64,000 nucleotides of DNA from Bacteroidales bacterium UBA6401 (GTDB lineage: Bacteria > Bacteroidota > Bacteroidia > Bacteroidales > UBA932): contig DJPX01000021.1 in NCBI GenBank assembly GCA_002438635.1, positions 1 to 64,000 on the forward strand, read 5' to 3'. This document shows, piece by piece, positions 33,834 to 47,121 of this stretch. Made by a program: the position numbers and the translations under genes. Positions within the stretch are counted from its first letter, which is position 1. Each line of letters begins with the position of its first letter. The notes beneath the pieces are model-generated. The model made no database searches, was not told the origin of the DNA, and saw only the letters and a list, made by a program, of their open reading frames with translations.

Positions 33834-35740
33834 TATCTTCTATCTAAGACTGAATATTTAGAGTGATTACTGATAAATTCCGGAACAATCTTCTTCATCT
33901 TCCCTACGATGGCCATATCATCATAGGTGTTAGCCTCTTCTATGAGCGAAGCGATTTCCTGCGCTATTACATCGAATTCATACTCACGTACGCTGGCAAT
34001 CCTGATTTTCTCGTGGAAAGATGGTTTCGTAGTCTCCTCGACATTAAGCAATTCTTCATAAAGTTTCTCCCCATCACGAAGTCCGGTGTATTCTATCTGT
34101 ACATCACGAGCACCACTTAAAAAAATCATTCGCTTCGCCAAGTCCGCAATCTTGACTGGTTTACCCATATCAAAAACAAATATCTCACCGCCTTTCCCTT
34201 TAGTACCTGCTTCCAAGACTAACTTACACGCTTCGGGGATCAACATAAAGTAGCGGATTATATCCGGGTGTGTAACAGTCACAGGTCCCCCGGCCTCAAT
34301 CTGTTTTCTAAATATAGGAATTACCGAGCCATTAGAGCCTAACACATTTCCAAAGCGAGTAGTAACAAACTGTGTATGGCCCTTAATTTTACCCTCTTCT
34401 TCAGCTTTATTAAGACTCTGCACATAGATCTCGCATATACGTTTAGAACATCCCATCACATTGGTAGGATTCACGGCCTTATCCGTAGAGACCATCACAA
34501 ACTTATCTACTCCATATTCTACAGACAAATCAGCTATATTCTTTGTCCCTCTTACATTATTATGTATAGCAGCACTAGGATTATCTTCCATCATAGGCAC
34601 ATGCTTATATGCTGCCGCATGAAAAACATACTGTGGCCTATATGTTTGGAACAACACATTCATACGATTTCTAGAATCGATAGATGAAACGATAGTGTGC
34701 GCCTTTATATCCGGGAAATCGGCAGCCAGCATACGCCGTATATCATGTTGAGGTGTCTCCGCTTGATCAATGAGTATTAATTCTGCAGGCTTGAATGAAG
34801 CAATTTGACGAACGAGTTCGCTACCTATACTCCCTGCGGAACCGGTTATCATAATACGCTTTCCTCTAAGTTCATTAGAAATGGTATCCATATCCACCTG
34901 AATCTGTTCGCGGGGTAAGAGGTCCTCGATCTTTACTTCTCGTATCGCATATTTGCCTAATTTTTCGGCATCTGATAGAGACTGCTCCATTAGTAGCCTG
35001 ACGCCAGAGTCAATGATACAGTTATGAAGTGCTTCATTAGACTTAACTTCTTCTACCCTGTTTATTGGAACAAGTACTGCCTTAATATTATTCTTCGTCA
35101 AAACATCTCCCAAGGAAGAATCTGCTTTATAAACTTTCTCTCCAAGAAGTGAATCCGTTCTTATAGAAGAATCGTGCGAAATAAAACCGCGCAAAAGATA
35201 CTTAGCGGGCTTTTCACTTCTAATTCTCTTTGCTAGAGATACACCACCATCTCCTATACCATAGACAAGGACATTTTCAGCATTGTCCGTGCGAAAACGG
35301 TCATACATTATCTTAACCATTATACGCATTCCCCACATCAAGACGATGGCAGAAAGTACCGCGGTGATGATAAATCGGAAATTAAACAGAAATGTCGATG
35401 GTCTACCCCATAAGTATTGAACCATATAACAGCAACCGGCTGATAACAACATTGATATTCCGACACGTAATAAATCCGAAAAAGACGAATATCTTATTAT
35501 GCCGCTGTATGTTCTAAAAATCCTAAAGAATGCTATATGAATTACAAGAAATACCGCTAAGGTCTTGAGCAATGAAAGACCATCCAAATCCAGTGCCCTT
35601 CTATTGTAAAAGAAAAATGTCAAAAAATATGCTACTAGCACTATACAACAGTCTAGTAGCAATATAGTCCAATGTGGAAGTGACCTGTGATTAAAATACC
35701 AGTCGGAAATATGGAATAACGATTTCTCCGTTTTTTTCAT
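33833..35740 (-). CDS. capD: CapD/WbpM-type membrane nucleotide-sugar 4,6-dehydratase
   Basis: The 635-residue protein has four N-terminal transmembrane helices (about 20-125), a first Rossmann-like domain at about 150-260 (VYGIGDGGVSLAKRI), and a C-terminal SDR domain at about 290-600 with MITGSAGSIGSELVRQI and the catalytic set STDKAV...MGCSKR. The family has Met in place of Tyr in the YxxxK motif, as here. The usual substrate is UDP-GlcNAc for capsule or O-antigen sugars. It is 4 nt or less from manC, and its promoter lies in the rpoC terminator. Confidence 0.9.
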   Translation of the reverse strand: MKKTEKSLFHISDWYFNHRSLPHWTILLLDCCIVLVAYFLTFFFYNRRALDLDGLSLLKTLAVFLVIHIAFFRIFRTYSGIIRYSSFSDLLRVGISMLLSAGCCYMVQYLWGRPSTFLFNFRFIITAVLSAIVLMWGMRIMVKIMYDRFRTDNAENVLVYGIGDGGVSLAKRIRSEKPAKYLLRGFISHDSSIRTDSLLGEKVYKADSSLGDVLTKNNIKAVLVPINRVEEVKSNEALHNCIIDSGVRLLMEQSLSDAEKLGKYAIREVKIEDLLPREQIQVDMDTISNELRGKRIMITGSAGSIGSELVRQIASFKPAELILIDQAETPQHDIRRMLAADFPDIKAHTIVSSIDSRNRMNVLFQTYRPQYVFHAAAYKHVPMMEDNPSAAIHNNVRGTKNIADLSVEYGVDKFVMVSTDKAVNPTNVMGCSKRICEIYVQSLNKAEEEGKIKGHTQFVTTRFGNVLGSNGSVIPIFRKQIEAGGPVTVTHPDIIRYFMLIPEACKLVLEAGTKGKGGEIFVFDMGKPVKIADLAKRMIFLSGARDVQIEYTGLRDGEKLYEELLNVEETTKPSFHEKIRIASVREYEFDVIAQEIASLIEEANTYDDMAIVGKMKKIVPEFISNHSKYSVLDRR

Positions 35741-35767
35741 TTGTCTACAATTTTAGTACATCTCTCA

Positions 35768-35798
35768 CAAAGGTATAAAAAAAGGCTTATTTTTCAAA
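35768..35798 (-). promoter_or_regulatory. capD promoter overlapping the rpoC terminator
   Basis: Minus strand TTTG (35798-35795), a 19-nt spacer and TACCTTTG (35775-35768) match the consensus exactly. The -33 box is in the loop of the rpoC terminator hairpin, and the spacer is its 3' arm. The leader to the ATG at 35740 is about 22 nt. Confidence 0.7.
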
Positions 35799-35819
35799 AA
35801 AAAAAAAAAATAAGCCTTT
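35777..35819 (-). terminator. Intrinsic terminator after rpoC
   Basis: A 14-bp stem (AAAGGCTTATTTTT at 35781-35794 pairing with 35806-35819) is followed on the minus strand by TTTT. The loop contains part of a run of 15 A (35796-35810 on the plus strand). It ends the long tRNA-tuf-rpoC operon 20 nt past the rpoC stop. Confidence 0.85.
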
Positions 35820-35838
35820 CAAAATAAATTATTTAACT

Positions 35839-40089
<4,251 letters not shown>

Positions 40090-40115
40090 ATTTCTATCTA
40101 ATCAAATTACGTTAA

Positions 40116-43100
40116 TTAATCAAGTGTAACCTTAAGACCTAGACCACGAAGTTCATGCAAAAGCACATTCAATGATTCAGGAACACCGGCAGGTGGCATA
40201 GGATCACCCTTAACTATTGCCTCATAAGTCTTACTACGTCCTGTAATATCATCTGACTTAACGGTCAATATTTCCTGAAGCACATTTGCCGCGCCGAATG
40301 CCTCAATGGCCCAAACCTCCATCTCTCCAAATCTCTGACCACCGAACTGAGCTTTACCACCAAGTGGCTGCTGAGTAATAAGAGAATATGGTCCAATGGA
40401 GCGTGCGTGCATCTTGTCATCTACCATATGTCCTAGTTTAATCATATAGATGACACCCACGGTAGCACACTGGTCGAAATAATCACCTGTACCACCATCT
40501 CGTAGTTGGGTCTTACCGAATTTAGGAAGGCCCGCTTTGTCTGTCAGGTCACATATTTCATCTATACTTGCACCATCGAAGATAGGAGTGCTGAACTTGA
40601 GATTCAACTTGGCGCCTGCCCATCCTAGCACGGTCTCATAGATCTGTCCAAGGTTCATACGGCTTGGCACACCAAGAGGATTAAGAACAATATCCACAGG
40701 GGTACCATCAGCGAGGAATGGCATGTCCTCACGACGCACTATCTTAGCAACAATACCCTTGTTACCATGGCGTCCTGCCATCTTATCACCTACTGTAATC
40801 TTGCGCTTCTTGGCTATGTAAACCTTTGCTAACTGCATGATGCCGTTAGGAAGTTCGTCTCCGACTTTTATCTTGTCGATCTCACGCTTACAAGCAGCCT
40901 CTTCTGATTTGAGTGTAAGGCAGTAGTTGTTTATAAGGTCACGAATCATCTCGCTGTTATGAGCGTCGGATGTCCAATCACTAGAATTGATATTTTGGTA
41001 ATCAATGCCTTTCAGTACATCAGCCGAGAATTTCTTATCCTTGCCAATTATCTCTACGCCGTAGAGATCGAATACACCATTACTCTTACGATTCTTAGTA
41101 AGGGTAACAAGCCTTTGAAGAAACTCCGTACGAAGTCTTTCGGCTTTCTGTTCAAACTCTGCTTGTCGCAAACTTATGCGAGTCTGCTGATCTGCCTTTG
41201 CTGCCGTGTTCTTTCTGCCAATCTTTTCTGTAGGCTTAGAGTATAGAGCAGTCTTAATCACAGTACCGCTTAGCGAAGGATTAGCTTTCAAAGAAGCATC
41301 CTTTACATCTCCCGCCTTATCGCCAAAGATGGCTTTAAGCAATTTTTCCTCCGGAGAAGGATCACTTTCACCTTTAGGTGTAATCTTACCTATCATTATG
41401 TCGCCAGGCTCAATATGAGCGCCGACCATAACTATACCATTATCACAAAGCCTCTTAGTAGCATCATCACTGACATTAGGGATGTCATTTGTAAGCTCCT
41501 CTGGACCACGCTTTGTTTCACGCACCTCAGTTAAGTACTCATCGACATGTATTGAGGTCAGAATATCCCATTTTACCATCTCTTCTGAAAGCACAATGGC
41601 ATCCTCATAGTTGTAACCTTTCCAAGGCATGAACGCTACCATAAGGTTACGCCCTAGTGCAAGTTCTCCACCTTGCGTAGCATAACCATCGGTAAGAACC
41701 TGACCTGCATGCACTTTATCCCCTTTACGAACAAGCGGATTCAAATTAATGGTTGTACTCTGGTTAGTACGACGATAATTAGGCAACTTGTATACGGTTT
41801 CTTCTGAAGCGAAACTTACGAATCTCTCATCGTCCGTTAAATCGTACTTAATTCTAATTTCATTAGCATCAACATAAGACACTACTCCATCTCGCTCTGC
41901 TACAAACTGTGTACGACTATCCTTACATACCCTTTCTTCCAGGCCTGTACCCACAATTGGCGATTCCGGCTTAATAAGAGGAACTGCCTGACGCATCATG
42001 TTGGCACCCATAAGTGCGCGGTGAGCATCATCGTGTTCAAGGAACGGAATAAGAGATGCAGCGACTGATGCCATCTGATTAGGAGCAACGTCCATATAAT
42101 CGACTTCCTCCTTTGTAACTACAGGGAAGTCAGCCTCCAAACGGCACTGGATACGATCCGAGAGAATATTTCCGTCCTTGTCCATTTTTACATTGGCCAA
42201 TGAAACCAGTTTATTCTCTTCCTCTTCAGCACTCATATAGCTATACCCCGTATCACTTAGATCTACCTTTCCGTGTTCAACATGGCGGTATGGAGTCTCA
42301 ATGAAACCCAATCTGTCGATGCGCGCATAAACACACAAAGAAGAGATCAATCCGATGTTAGGTCCTTCCGGAGACTCGATAGGGCAAAGACGACCATAAT
42401 GAGTATAGTGCACATCTCGCACCTCGAAACCTGCGCGATCTCGGCTAAGTCCACCTGGGCCGAGTGCGGAAAGACGTCTCTTATGCGTAACCTCAGCAAG
42501 AGGATTCGTCTGATCCATAAACTGAGAAAGCTGGCTAGTGCCGAAGAATGAATTAATTACAGAAGACAAGGTCTTAGAATTAATCAAGTCTATAGGCTTA
42601 AACTGCTCAGAATCCCTAACGTTCATTCTTTCACGAATAGTACGAGCCATTCTGCTAAGTCCAACACTGAACTGGTTAGCAAGTTGCTCTCCGACGGTAC
42701 GAACTCTACGATTGCTTAGGTGATCTATATCATCAACGGAAGCCTTACCATTAATAAGTTGAATTAGGTATTTTATAATCTCTATTATATCCGTGTTAGT
42801 CAAGACACGAACACTAGGATCGATATTCAACCCAAGCTTCTTATTAATACGATAACGACCCACCTCACCCAAGTCATATCTCTTTTCAGAGAAAAACAAC
42901 TTGTCGATAACATCACGTGCGGTGTTCTCATCAGGTGGTTCCGAATTACGTAACTGCTTGTATATGTAACTTACTGCTTCAAGTTCCGTATTTGTAGGGT
43001 CTTTCTGTAGTGAGTTGAAAATAATACTATACTCGGCAGTGCTTGCCTCATCCTTTTGAAGAAGGATGGTTTTAGTATCTGTATCGAGAATGGCTTCGAT

Positions 43101-43919
43101 AGAATCATCATCGAGAACCTCTCCCCTTTCCACTATAGGATTTGTTCGCTCTATAGGAATAACCTCACCTGTATCTTCGTCTTCGAAATCTTCTACCCAA
43201 GTCTTAAGAACTTTTGCAGCAAGTTTACGACCTTTGTTAGCCTCTAGGGACTCCCTGCTTACTTCTACTTCGTCTGCAAGATTGAAGATATCGATAATAT
43301 CTTTATCTGAGTTATACCCTATAGCTCTCAACAGAGTAGTAACTGGAAGTTTCTTTTTACGATCGATGTATGCATACATGACATTGTTGATGTCTGTAGC
43401 AAACTCAATCCACGATCCCTTGAACGGAATTATTCGAGCCGAATAAAGCTTCGTGCCATTAGTGTGCATACTCTGGTCAAAGAATACACCTGGCGAACGA
43501 TGTAACTGCGATACGATAATACGCTCCGAACCATTTATCACAAATGTTCCGGCAGGAGTCATATATGGGATGTTCCCCAAGAACACATCCTGTACCATGG
43601 TATCAAAATCCTCATGTTCAGGGTCTGTACATGAAAGGCGAAGTTTAGCCTTCATGGGAACGCTATATGTTAAGCCTCTCTCGAGACATTCTTCAATAGA
43701 ATACTGAGGCGGATCGATAAAATAATCGATAAATTCGAGTTTATAATTGTTCCTCGTATCCTCAATTGGGAAAATTTCCTGGAAAACCTGATACAAGCCC
43801 TCATTTTTTCTATTCTCCGGGGTGGTCTCAAGCTGGAAGAAATCGCGGAATGATTTCAACTGAACTTCCAGAAGATCAGGATAATCCAATATTTTTGATG
43901 TGGCGAAATTTATGCGCAT
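40116..43919 (-). CDS. rpoB: RNA polymerase beta subunit
   Basis: The 1267-residue subunit has the rifampicin-region sequence FFGTSQLSQFMDQTNPLAEV and HKRRLSALGPGGL (standard, no known resistance change by eye), SPEGPNIGLI, the KxxRKN and GRHGNKG motifs, and the C-terminal GGQRFGEMEVWA. The start at 43919 (MRINFATSKILDYPDLLEV) fits the family. It follows the rplL-rpoB attenuator-like hairpin. Confidence 0.98.
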   Translation of the reverse strand: MRINFATSKILDYPDLLEVQLKSFRDFFQLETTPENRKNEGLYQVFQEIFPIEDTRNNYKLEFIDYFIDPPQYSIEECLERGLTYSVPMKAKLRLSCTDPEHEDFDTMVQDVFLGNIPYMTPAGTFVINGSERIIVSQLHRSPGVFFDQSMHTNGTKLYSARIIPFKGSWIEFATDINNVMYAYIDRKKKLPVTTLLRAIGYNSDKDIIDIFNLADEVEVSRESLEANKGRKLAAKVLKTWVEDFEDEDTGEVIPIERTNPIVERGEVLDDDSIEAILDTDTKTILLQKDEASTAEYSIIFNSLQKDPTNTELEAVSYIYKQLRNSEPPDENTARDVIDKLFFSEKRYDLGEVGRYRINKKLGLNIDPSVRVLTNTDIIEIIKYLIQLINGKASVDDIDHLSNRRVRTVGEQLANQFSVGLSRMARTIRERMNVRDSEQFKPIDLINSKTLSSVINSFFGTSQLSQFMDQTNPLAEVTHKRRLSALGPGGLSRDRAGFEVRDVHYTHYGRLCPIESPEGPNIGLISSLCVYARIDRLGFIETPYRHVEHGKVDLSDTGYSYMSAEEEENKLVSLANVKMDKDGNILSDRIQCRLEADFPVVTKEEVDYMDVAPNQMASVAASLIPFLEHDDAHRALMGANMMRQAVPLIKPESPIVGTGLEERVCKDSRTQFVAERDGVVSYVDANEIRIKYDLTDDERFVSFASEETVYKLPNYRRTNQSTTINLNPLVRKGDKVHAGQVLTDGYATQGGELALGRNLMVAFMPWKGYNYEDAIVLSEEMVKWDILTSIHVDEYLTEVRETKRGPEELTNDIPNVSDDATKRLCDNGIVMVGAHIEPGDIMIGKITPKGESDPSPEEKLLKAIFGDKAGDVKDASLKANPSLSGTVIKTALYSKPTEKIGRKNTAAKADQQTRISLRQAEFEQKAERLRTEFLQRLVTLTKNRKSNGVFDLYGVEIIGKDKKFSADVLKGIDYQNINSSDWTSDAHNSEMIRDLINNYCLTLKSEEAACKREIDKIKVGDELPNGIMQLAKVYIAKKRKITVGDKMAGRHGNKGIVAKIVRREDMPFLADGTPVDIVLNPLGVPSRMNLGQIYETVLGWAGAKLNLKFSTPIFDGASIDEICDLTDKAGLPKFGKTQLRDGGTGDYFDQCATVGVIYMIKLGHMVDDKMHARSIGPYSLITQQPLGGKAQFGGQRFGEMEVWAIEAFGAANVLQEILTVKSDDITGRSKTYEAIVKGDPMPPAGVPESLNVLLHELRGLGLKVTLD

Positions 43920-43942
43920 TGAGAAAAAAACTTTTAAGACGG

Positions 43943-43980
43943 AAAAAAGGTTTAGAGCCTATTACCCTAGCTCTAAACCT
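43943..43980 (-). terminator. Attenuator-like hairpin between rplL and rpoB
   Basis: On the minus strand a 10-bp stem (AGGTTTAGAG / CTCTAAACCT; 43948-43957 with 43971-43980) is followed by a run of six T. It fits an intrinsic terminator and sits where partial termination is known to balance ribosomal protein and RNA polymerase output in E. coli. Readthrough must occur, because rpoB has no other promoter that I can see. Confidence 0.7.
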
Positions 43981-44018
43981 GTTGAGTTCCCTTTTTTCAA
44001 GCAGGGAAGGGGCTGAAT

Positions 44019-44393
44019 TTACTTAACTTCAACCTCTGCACCAGCCTCCTCAAGAGTAGCCTTGAGTTGTTCTGCCTCTGCCTTTGAAATCTTCTCCTTG
44101 ATAGTAGAAGGTGCACCATCAACGATGTCCTTTGCCTCTTTAAGACCAAGGCCAAGAGCTTCCTTGATAACTTTGATAACCTGAAGTTTAGCGGTTCCTG
44201 CTGCCTTAAGAACAACATCGAACTCTGTCTGCTCAGCCTCAGCAGCTGCGCCATTTCCACCATCAGAAGCTACAACAACTGCAGCAGCTGCAGGTTTAAT
44301 ACCATAAACTTCCTCGAGAACTTGTGCAAGTTCCTGAACATCTTTTACAGAAAGATTTACCAACTCTTCTGCAAGGGCTTTTACGTCTGCCAT
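44019..44393 (-). CDS. rplL: Ribosomal protein bL12 (L7/L12)
   Basis: The 124-residue stalk protein binds translation factors. It has an N-terminal dimer domain, an Ala-rich hinge at about 36-55 and the C-terminal KTEFDVVL-like, LKEAKDIVDGAPSTIKEKIS and EEAGAEVEVK stretches of bL12. It lies 38 nt after rplJ. Confidence 0.97.
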   Translation of the reverse strand: MADVKALAEELVNLSVKDVQELAQVLEEVYGIKPAAAAVVVASDGGNGAAAEAEQTEFDVVLKAAGTAKLQVIKVIKEALGLGLKEAKDIVDGAPSTIKEKISKAEAEQLKATLEEAGAEVEVK

Positions 44394-44431
44394 AATTATA
44401 TCTATTTTTTAATTATTAATAATACATTTTA

Positions 44432-44968
44432 TTATGCTTCTGCAGAAACTGGAGCGGAAGCAATCTTTTCATCCTCTGCTTTTCCTTCAGCAGCATTCTG
44501 AAGAGCAGAAACCACATTACGCATAGGTGACTGGAGAAGACCGATGATATCACCGATAAGCTCTTCCTTAGTCTTGATAGCAGCGAGCTGATCAAGCTTA
44601 TCCTCACCTAGATATGCACAGCCCTGAACAAAGGCACCCTTCACTACAGGCTTTGTAAAACCTTCCTTAAGAAGCTTCTTGATAAGCTTACCGGGAGCAG
44701 CAGGGACATTTGTGTACATAATAGCGGTATTCCCGACAAGCGCGCTTGTAAGAGATCTTATCTCTTCATTTTCACTTGCAGAAATAACATGATTAAACAA
44801 TGTATTCTTTACAACACAAAGTTTAACACCTTGATTAAAGCATTCACGACGAAGCTTGGTTGTCTGGCTAGCGTTAAGACCTGCTATATCTGTGATATAA
44901 AAATCAGGATACTCACCAAGTTGCGCTGAGATGCTTTCAATAATTTGATTTTTAAGTTCTTTCTTCAT
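44432..44968 (-). CDS. rplJ: Ribosomal protein uL10
   Basis: The 178-residue protein anchors the L7/L12 stalk. It has the N-terminal DFYITDIAGLNASQTTKLRR and VKNTLFNHV. The C-terminal helices that bind bL12 are present with a charged tail. It is 12 nt after rplA. Confidence 0.96.
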   Translation of the reverse strand: MKKELKNQIIESISAQLGEYPDFYITDIAGLNASQTTKLRRECFNQGVKLCVVKNTLFNHVISASENEEIRSLTSALVGNTAIMYTNVPAAPGKLIKKLLKEGFTKPVVKGAFVQGCAYLGEDKLDQLAAIKTKEELIGDIIGLLQSPMRNVVSALQNAAEGKAEDEKIASAPVSAEA

Positions 44969-44980
44969 AATATTGAATTA

Positions 44981-45685
44981 TTACTCAGCACCATTAAGGA
45001 ATGCTTTCAAGTCAATTTTAATACCAGGACTCATAGTGCTACATATAGAAGCACCCAACATATAGTTACCCTTCAAAGACTGAGGCTTTAACTTGCTGAT
45101 AGCATTAATTACCTCAGCAGCATTCTGCTGAATCTGTTCAGGAGTAAATGACACCTTTCCGATAGCTGTATGAACTATACCTGTCTTATCTACCTTAAAG
45201 TCGATCTTACCGCCTTTAACTTCCTTAACGGCGTTACCAACTTCCATAGTCACGGTACCGGTCTTAGGGTTAGGCATAAGTCCGCGAGGTCCGAGAACCT
45301 TACCTAATACACCGACCTTACCCATAACAGAAGGAGTACAGATAATAACATCTACATCTGTCCAACCATTCTTGATTTTCTCGCAATATTCGTCGAGACC
45401 AACATAATCAGCACCAGCAGCCTTCGCTTCATCTACCTTGTCAGGTGTACAAAGAACTAGAACTCGAACTGTCTTACCTGTTCCGTTAGGAAGAGTGACG
45501 ACACCACGAATCATCTGGTTAGCTTTACGCGGATCAACCCCAAGGTTAACCGCAAGTTCCACTGAAGCATCGAATTTCGTGAATGAAATTCCTTTTAAAA
45601 GACCACAAGCCTCAGAGAGAGAGTATGCTTTTGATGGCTCATATGTAGCCAACGCAGCTTTTTGATTTTTTGTTAACTTACTCAT
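44981..45685 (-). CDS. rplA: Ribosomal protein uL1
   Basis: The 234-residue L1 stalk protein starts at the ATG at 45685 (MSKLTKNQKAALATYEP). An in-frame ATG 13 codons upstream (45724) would overlap rplK by 23 nt and lacks family similarity. The signatures GVDPRKANQMIRGVVTLPNG and GKVLGPRGLMPNPKTGTVT are typical. Confidence 0.96.
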   Translation of the reverse strand: MSKLTKNQKAALATYEPSKAYSLSEACGLLKGISFTKFDASVELAVNLGVDPRKANQMIRGVVTLPNGTGKTVRVLVLCTPDKVDEAKAAGADYVGLDEYCEKIKNGWTDVDVIICTPSVMGKVGVLGKVLGPRGLMPNPKTGTVTMEVGNAVKEVKGGKIDFKVDKTGIVHTAIGKVSFTPEQIQQNAAEVINAISKLKPQSLKGNYMLGASICSTMSPGIKIDLKAFLNGAE

Positions 45686-45701
45686 AATAATGCTTGTCCT
45701 T

Positions 45702-46145
45702 TTAAATATCCTTAGGGAATTCACCTGTTACGGTAATACCCATACTTCTCGCTGTTCCTGCAACCATCTTCATAGCTGATGATAAAGTGAAGCAGTTAAG
45801 ATCAGGCATCTTGCCCTCTGCAATTGTCTTAACCTGATCCCAAGTTATAGATGCAACCTTGTTACGATTTGGCTCACCCGATGCGGTAGTAATATGAGCC
45901 GCCTCCTTTAGAGACACTGCCACAGGTGGTTGCTTTACTTCAAAAGTGTAAGACTTATCATTATAGACAGTAATAACGACAGGAAGAATCTTGCCTGCCT
46001 GTCCCTGCGTAGCAGCATTAAACGCCTTGCAGAAGTCCATAATGTTAAGGCCCTTTGAACCAAGAGCTGGTCCTACCGGAGGTGCTGGATTAGCAGCTCC
46101 ACCTTTAATTTGAAGCTTAATATATCCGGTAATTTCTTTTGCCAT
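45702..46145 (-). CDS. rplK: Ribosomal protein uL11
   Basis: The 147-residue protein binds the GTPase-associated region of 23S rRNA. It has KLQIKGGAANPAPPVGPALG, GLNIMDFCKAFNAAT and the C-terminal MVAGTARSMGITVTGE. It is 9 nt after nusG. Confidence 0.97.
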   Translation of the reverse strand: MAKEITGYIKLQIKGGAANPAPPVGPALGSKGLNIMDFCKAFNAATQGQAGKILPVVITVYNDKSYTFEVKQPPVAVSLKEAAHITTASGEPNRNKVASITWDQVKTIAEGKMPDLNCFTLSSAMKMVAGTARSMGITVTGEFPKDI

Positions 46146-46154
46146 AATACTTTG

Positions 46155-46718
46155 TTATTCTTTAGTTACTTGTGTAAAGCTGAGCTCGAGCCCCGTTTTT
46201 CTGCCGAAAATAACAACGCTCACTTTCACTTTGCTCCTGTCCTCGAGAATCTCATCAATGGTACCACTGAATCCGGCGAAAGGACCATCAGTTATCTTAA
46301 CAGACTCGCCAACCTCATAGTTGACAACTGTCTGTGCAGCACTGTCGGCATTCTCGTCTTGAATTCCAAGTATCATCTGGGCTTCTTCATCACGAATTGG
46401 CACAGGGATACGCTCGGTTTGAGTACCGATGGTCTTCTTTTCAGTTAAAAACCCGGACATTCCCGGAACTAGATTACGGATAATATTCACAAGTTTAGCG
46501 CAAAGTTCGCACTGGATAAGGACATAACCAGGATACAATAACCTATCAGCTACTGAACGCTTGCCATTACGAGTGACGATCTCTTTCTTGACAGGTACAA
46601 GTACCTGACCTACTTGTGAAGTGAGGCCGCTTCTTTCTATTTCCTTTTGGAGATATTCTGCAGCCTTTTTTTCTTTTCCGCCTGCCGTCCGCAGAACATA
46701 CCATTTCATTTCGCCCAT
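46155..46718 (-). CDS. nusG: Transcription elongation/antitermination factor NusG
   Basis: The 187-residue protein has an NGN domain (KWYVLRTAGGKEKKAAEYL, then RLLYPGYVLIQ) and a C-terminal KOW domain (ESVKITDGPFAGFSGTIDEI). It binds RNA polymerase and couples it to Rho or the ribosome. The first ATG is 46718; a second at 46709 starts directly at MKWYVL and is equally possible. Confidence 0.96.
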   Translation of the reverse strand: MGEMKWYVLRTAGGKEKKAAEYLQKEIERSGLTSQVGQVLVPVKKEIVTRNGKRSVADRLLYPGYVLIQCELCAKLVNIIRNLVPGMSGFLTEKKTIGTQTERIPVPIRDEEAQMILGIQDENADSAAQTVVNYEVGESVKITDGPFAGFSGTIDEILEDRSKVKVSVVIFGRKTGLELSFTQVTKE

Positions 46719-46731
46719 AAAAGTACGATAA

Positions 46732-46920
46732 TTACAATGTGTAGATTACAGACATCAGAGATTGGAAAGCAAGGTCTATAAGCCAGAGCACAACAGCAAG
46801 AATAACCGTGGTGACCATAACAAGGATAGCAGAACTTTGAAGTTTGCTCCACGATGGCCACGTAGTCTTCTTAGTCAGCTCTACAAAAGACTCTTTAAAA
46901 TAATTTGTAAACTTACCCAT
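46732..46920 (-). CDS. secE: Preprotein translocase subunit SecE
   Basis: The 62-residue single-helix subunit clamps SecY. It has KESFVELTKKTTWPSWSKL, then the helix VMVTTVILAVVLWLIDLAF. It lies between tRNA-Trp and nusG, the standard order. Confidence 0.95.
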   Translation of the reverse strand: MGKFTNYFKESFVELTKKTTWPSWSKLQSSAILVMVTTVILAVVLWLIDLAFQSLMSVIYTL

Positions 46921-47002
46921 CTTTACATTTAATGGACATGACTATTTGGAAGCGGAAAGCCATGTCTGTTAAACAACGATCAAAGCGTAACCTTTGACTT
47001 TG

Positions 47003-47073
47003 CAGGGGAAGCAGGATTCGAACCCACATCGACGGTTTTGGAGACCGCTGAACTACCCTTGTTCTATTCCCCT
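47003..47073 (-). tRNA. tRNA-Trp (anticodon CCA)
   Basis: On the minus strand the acceptor AGGGGAA (47073-47067) pairs with TTCCCCT (47010-47004), and the discriminator is G. The anticodon loop is CTCCAAA, giving CCA. The T-loop is TTCGAAT. It is 71 nt. No 3' CCA is encoded. It lies between tuf and secE. Confidence 0.95.
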
Positions 47074-47121
47074 AAAAGAGTGGATTCCCCACAATTTGAG
47101 AAACCCACTTTATAAAATTGA

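Noticed and set aside
45686..45724. Longer rplA start
   Set aside because: The 13 extra codons overlap rplK and do not match uL1. The ATG at 45685 fits the family.
47074..47121. Weak AGTGG/CCACT stem between tRNA-Trp and tuf
   Set aside because: Only 5 bp and no T-run; a terminator would split the operon.
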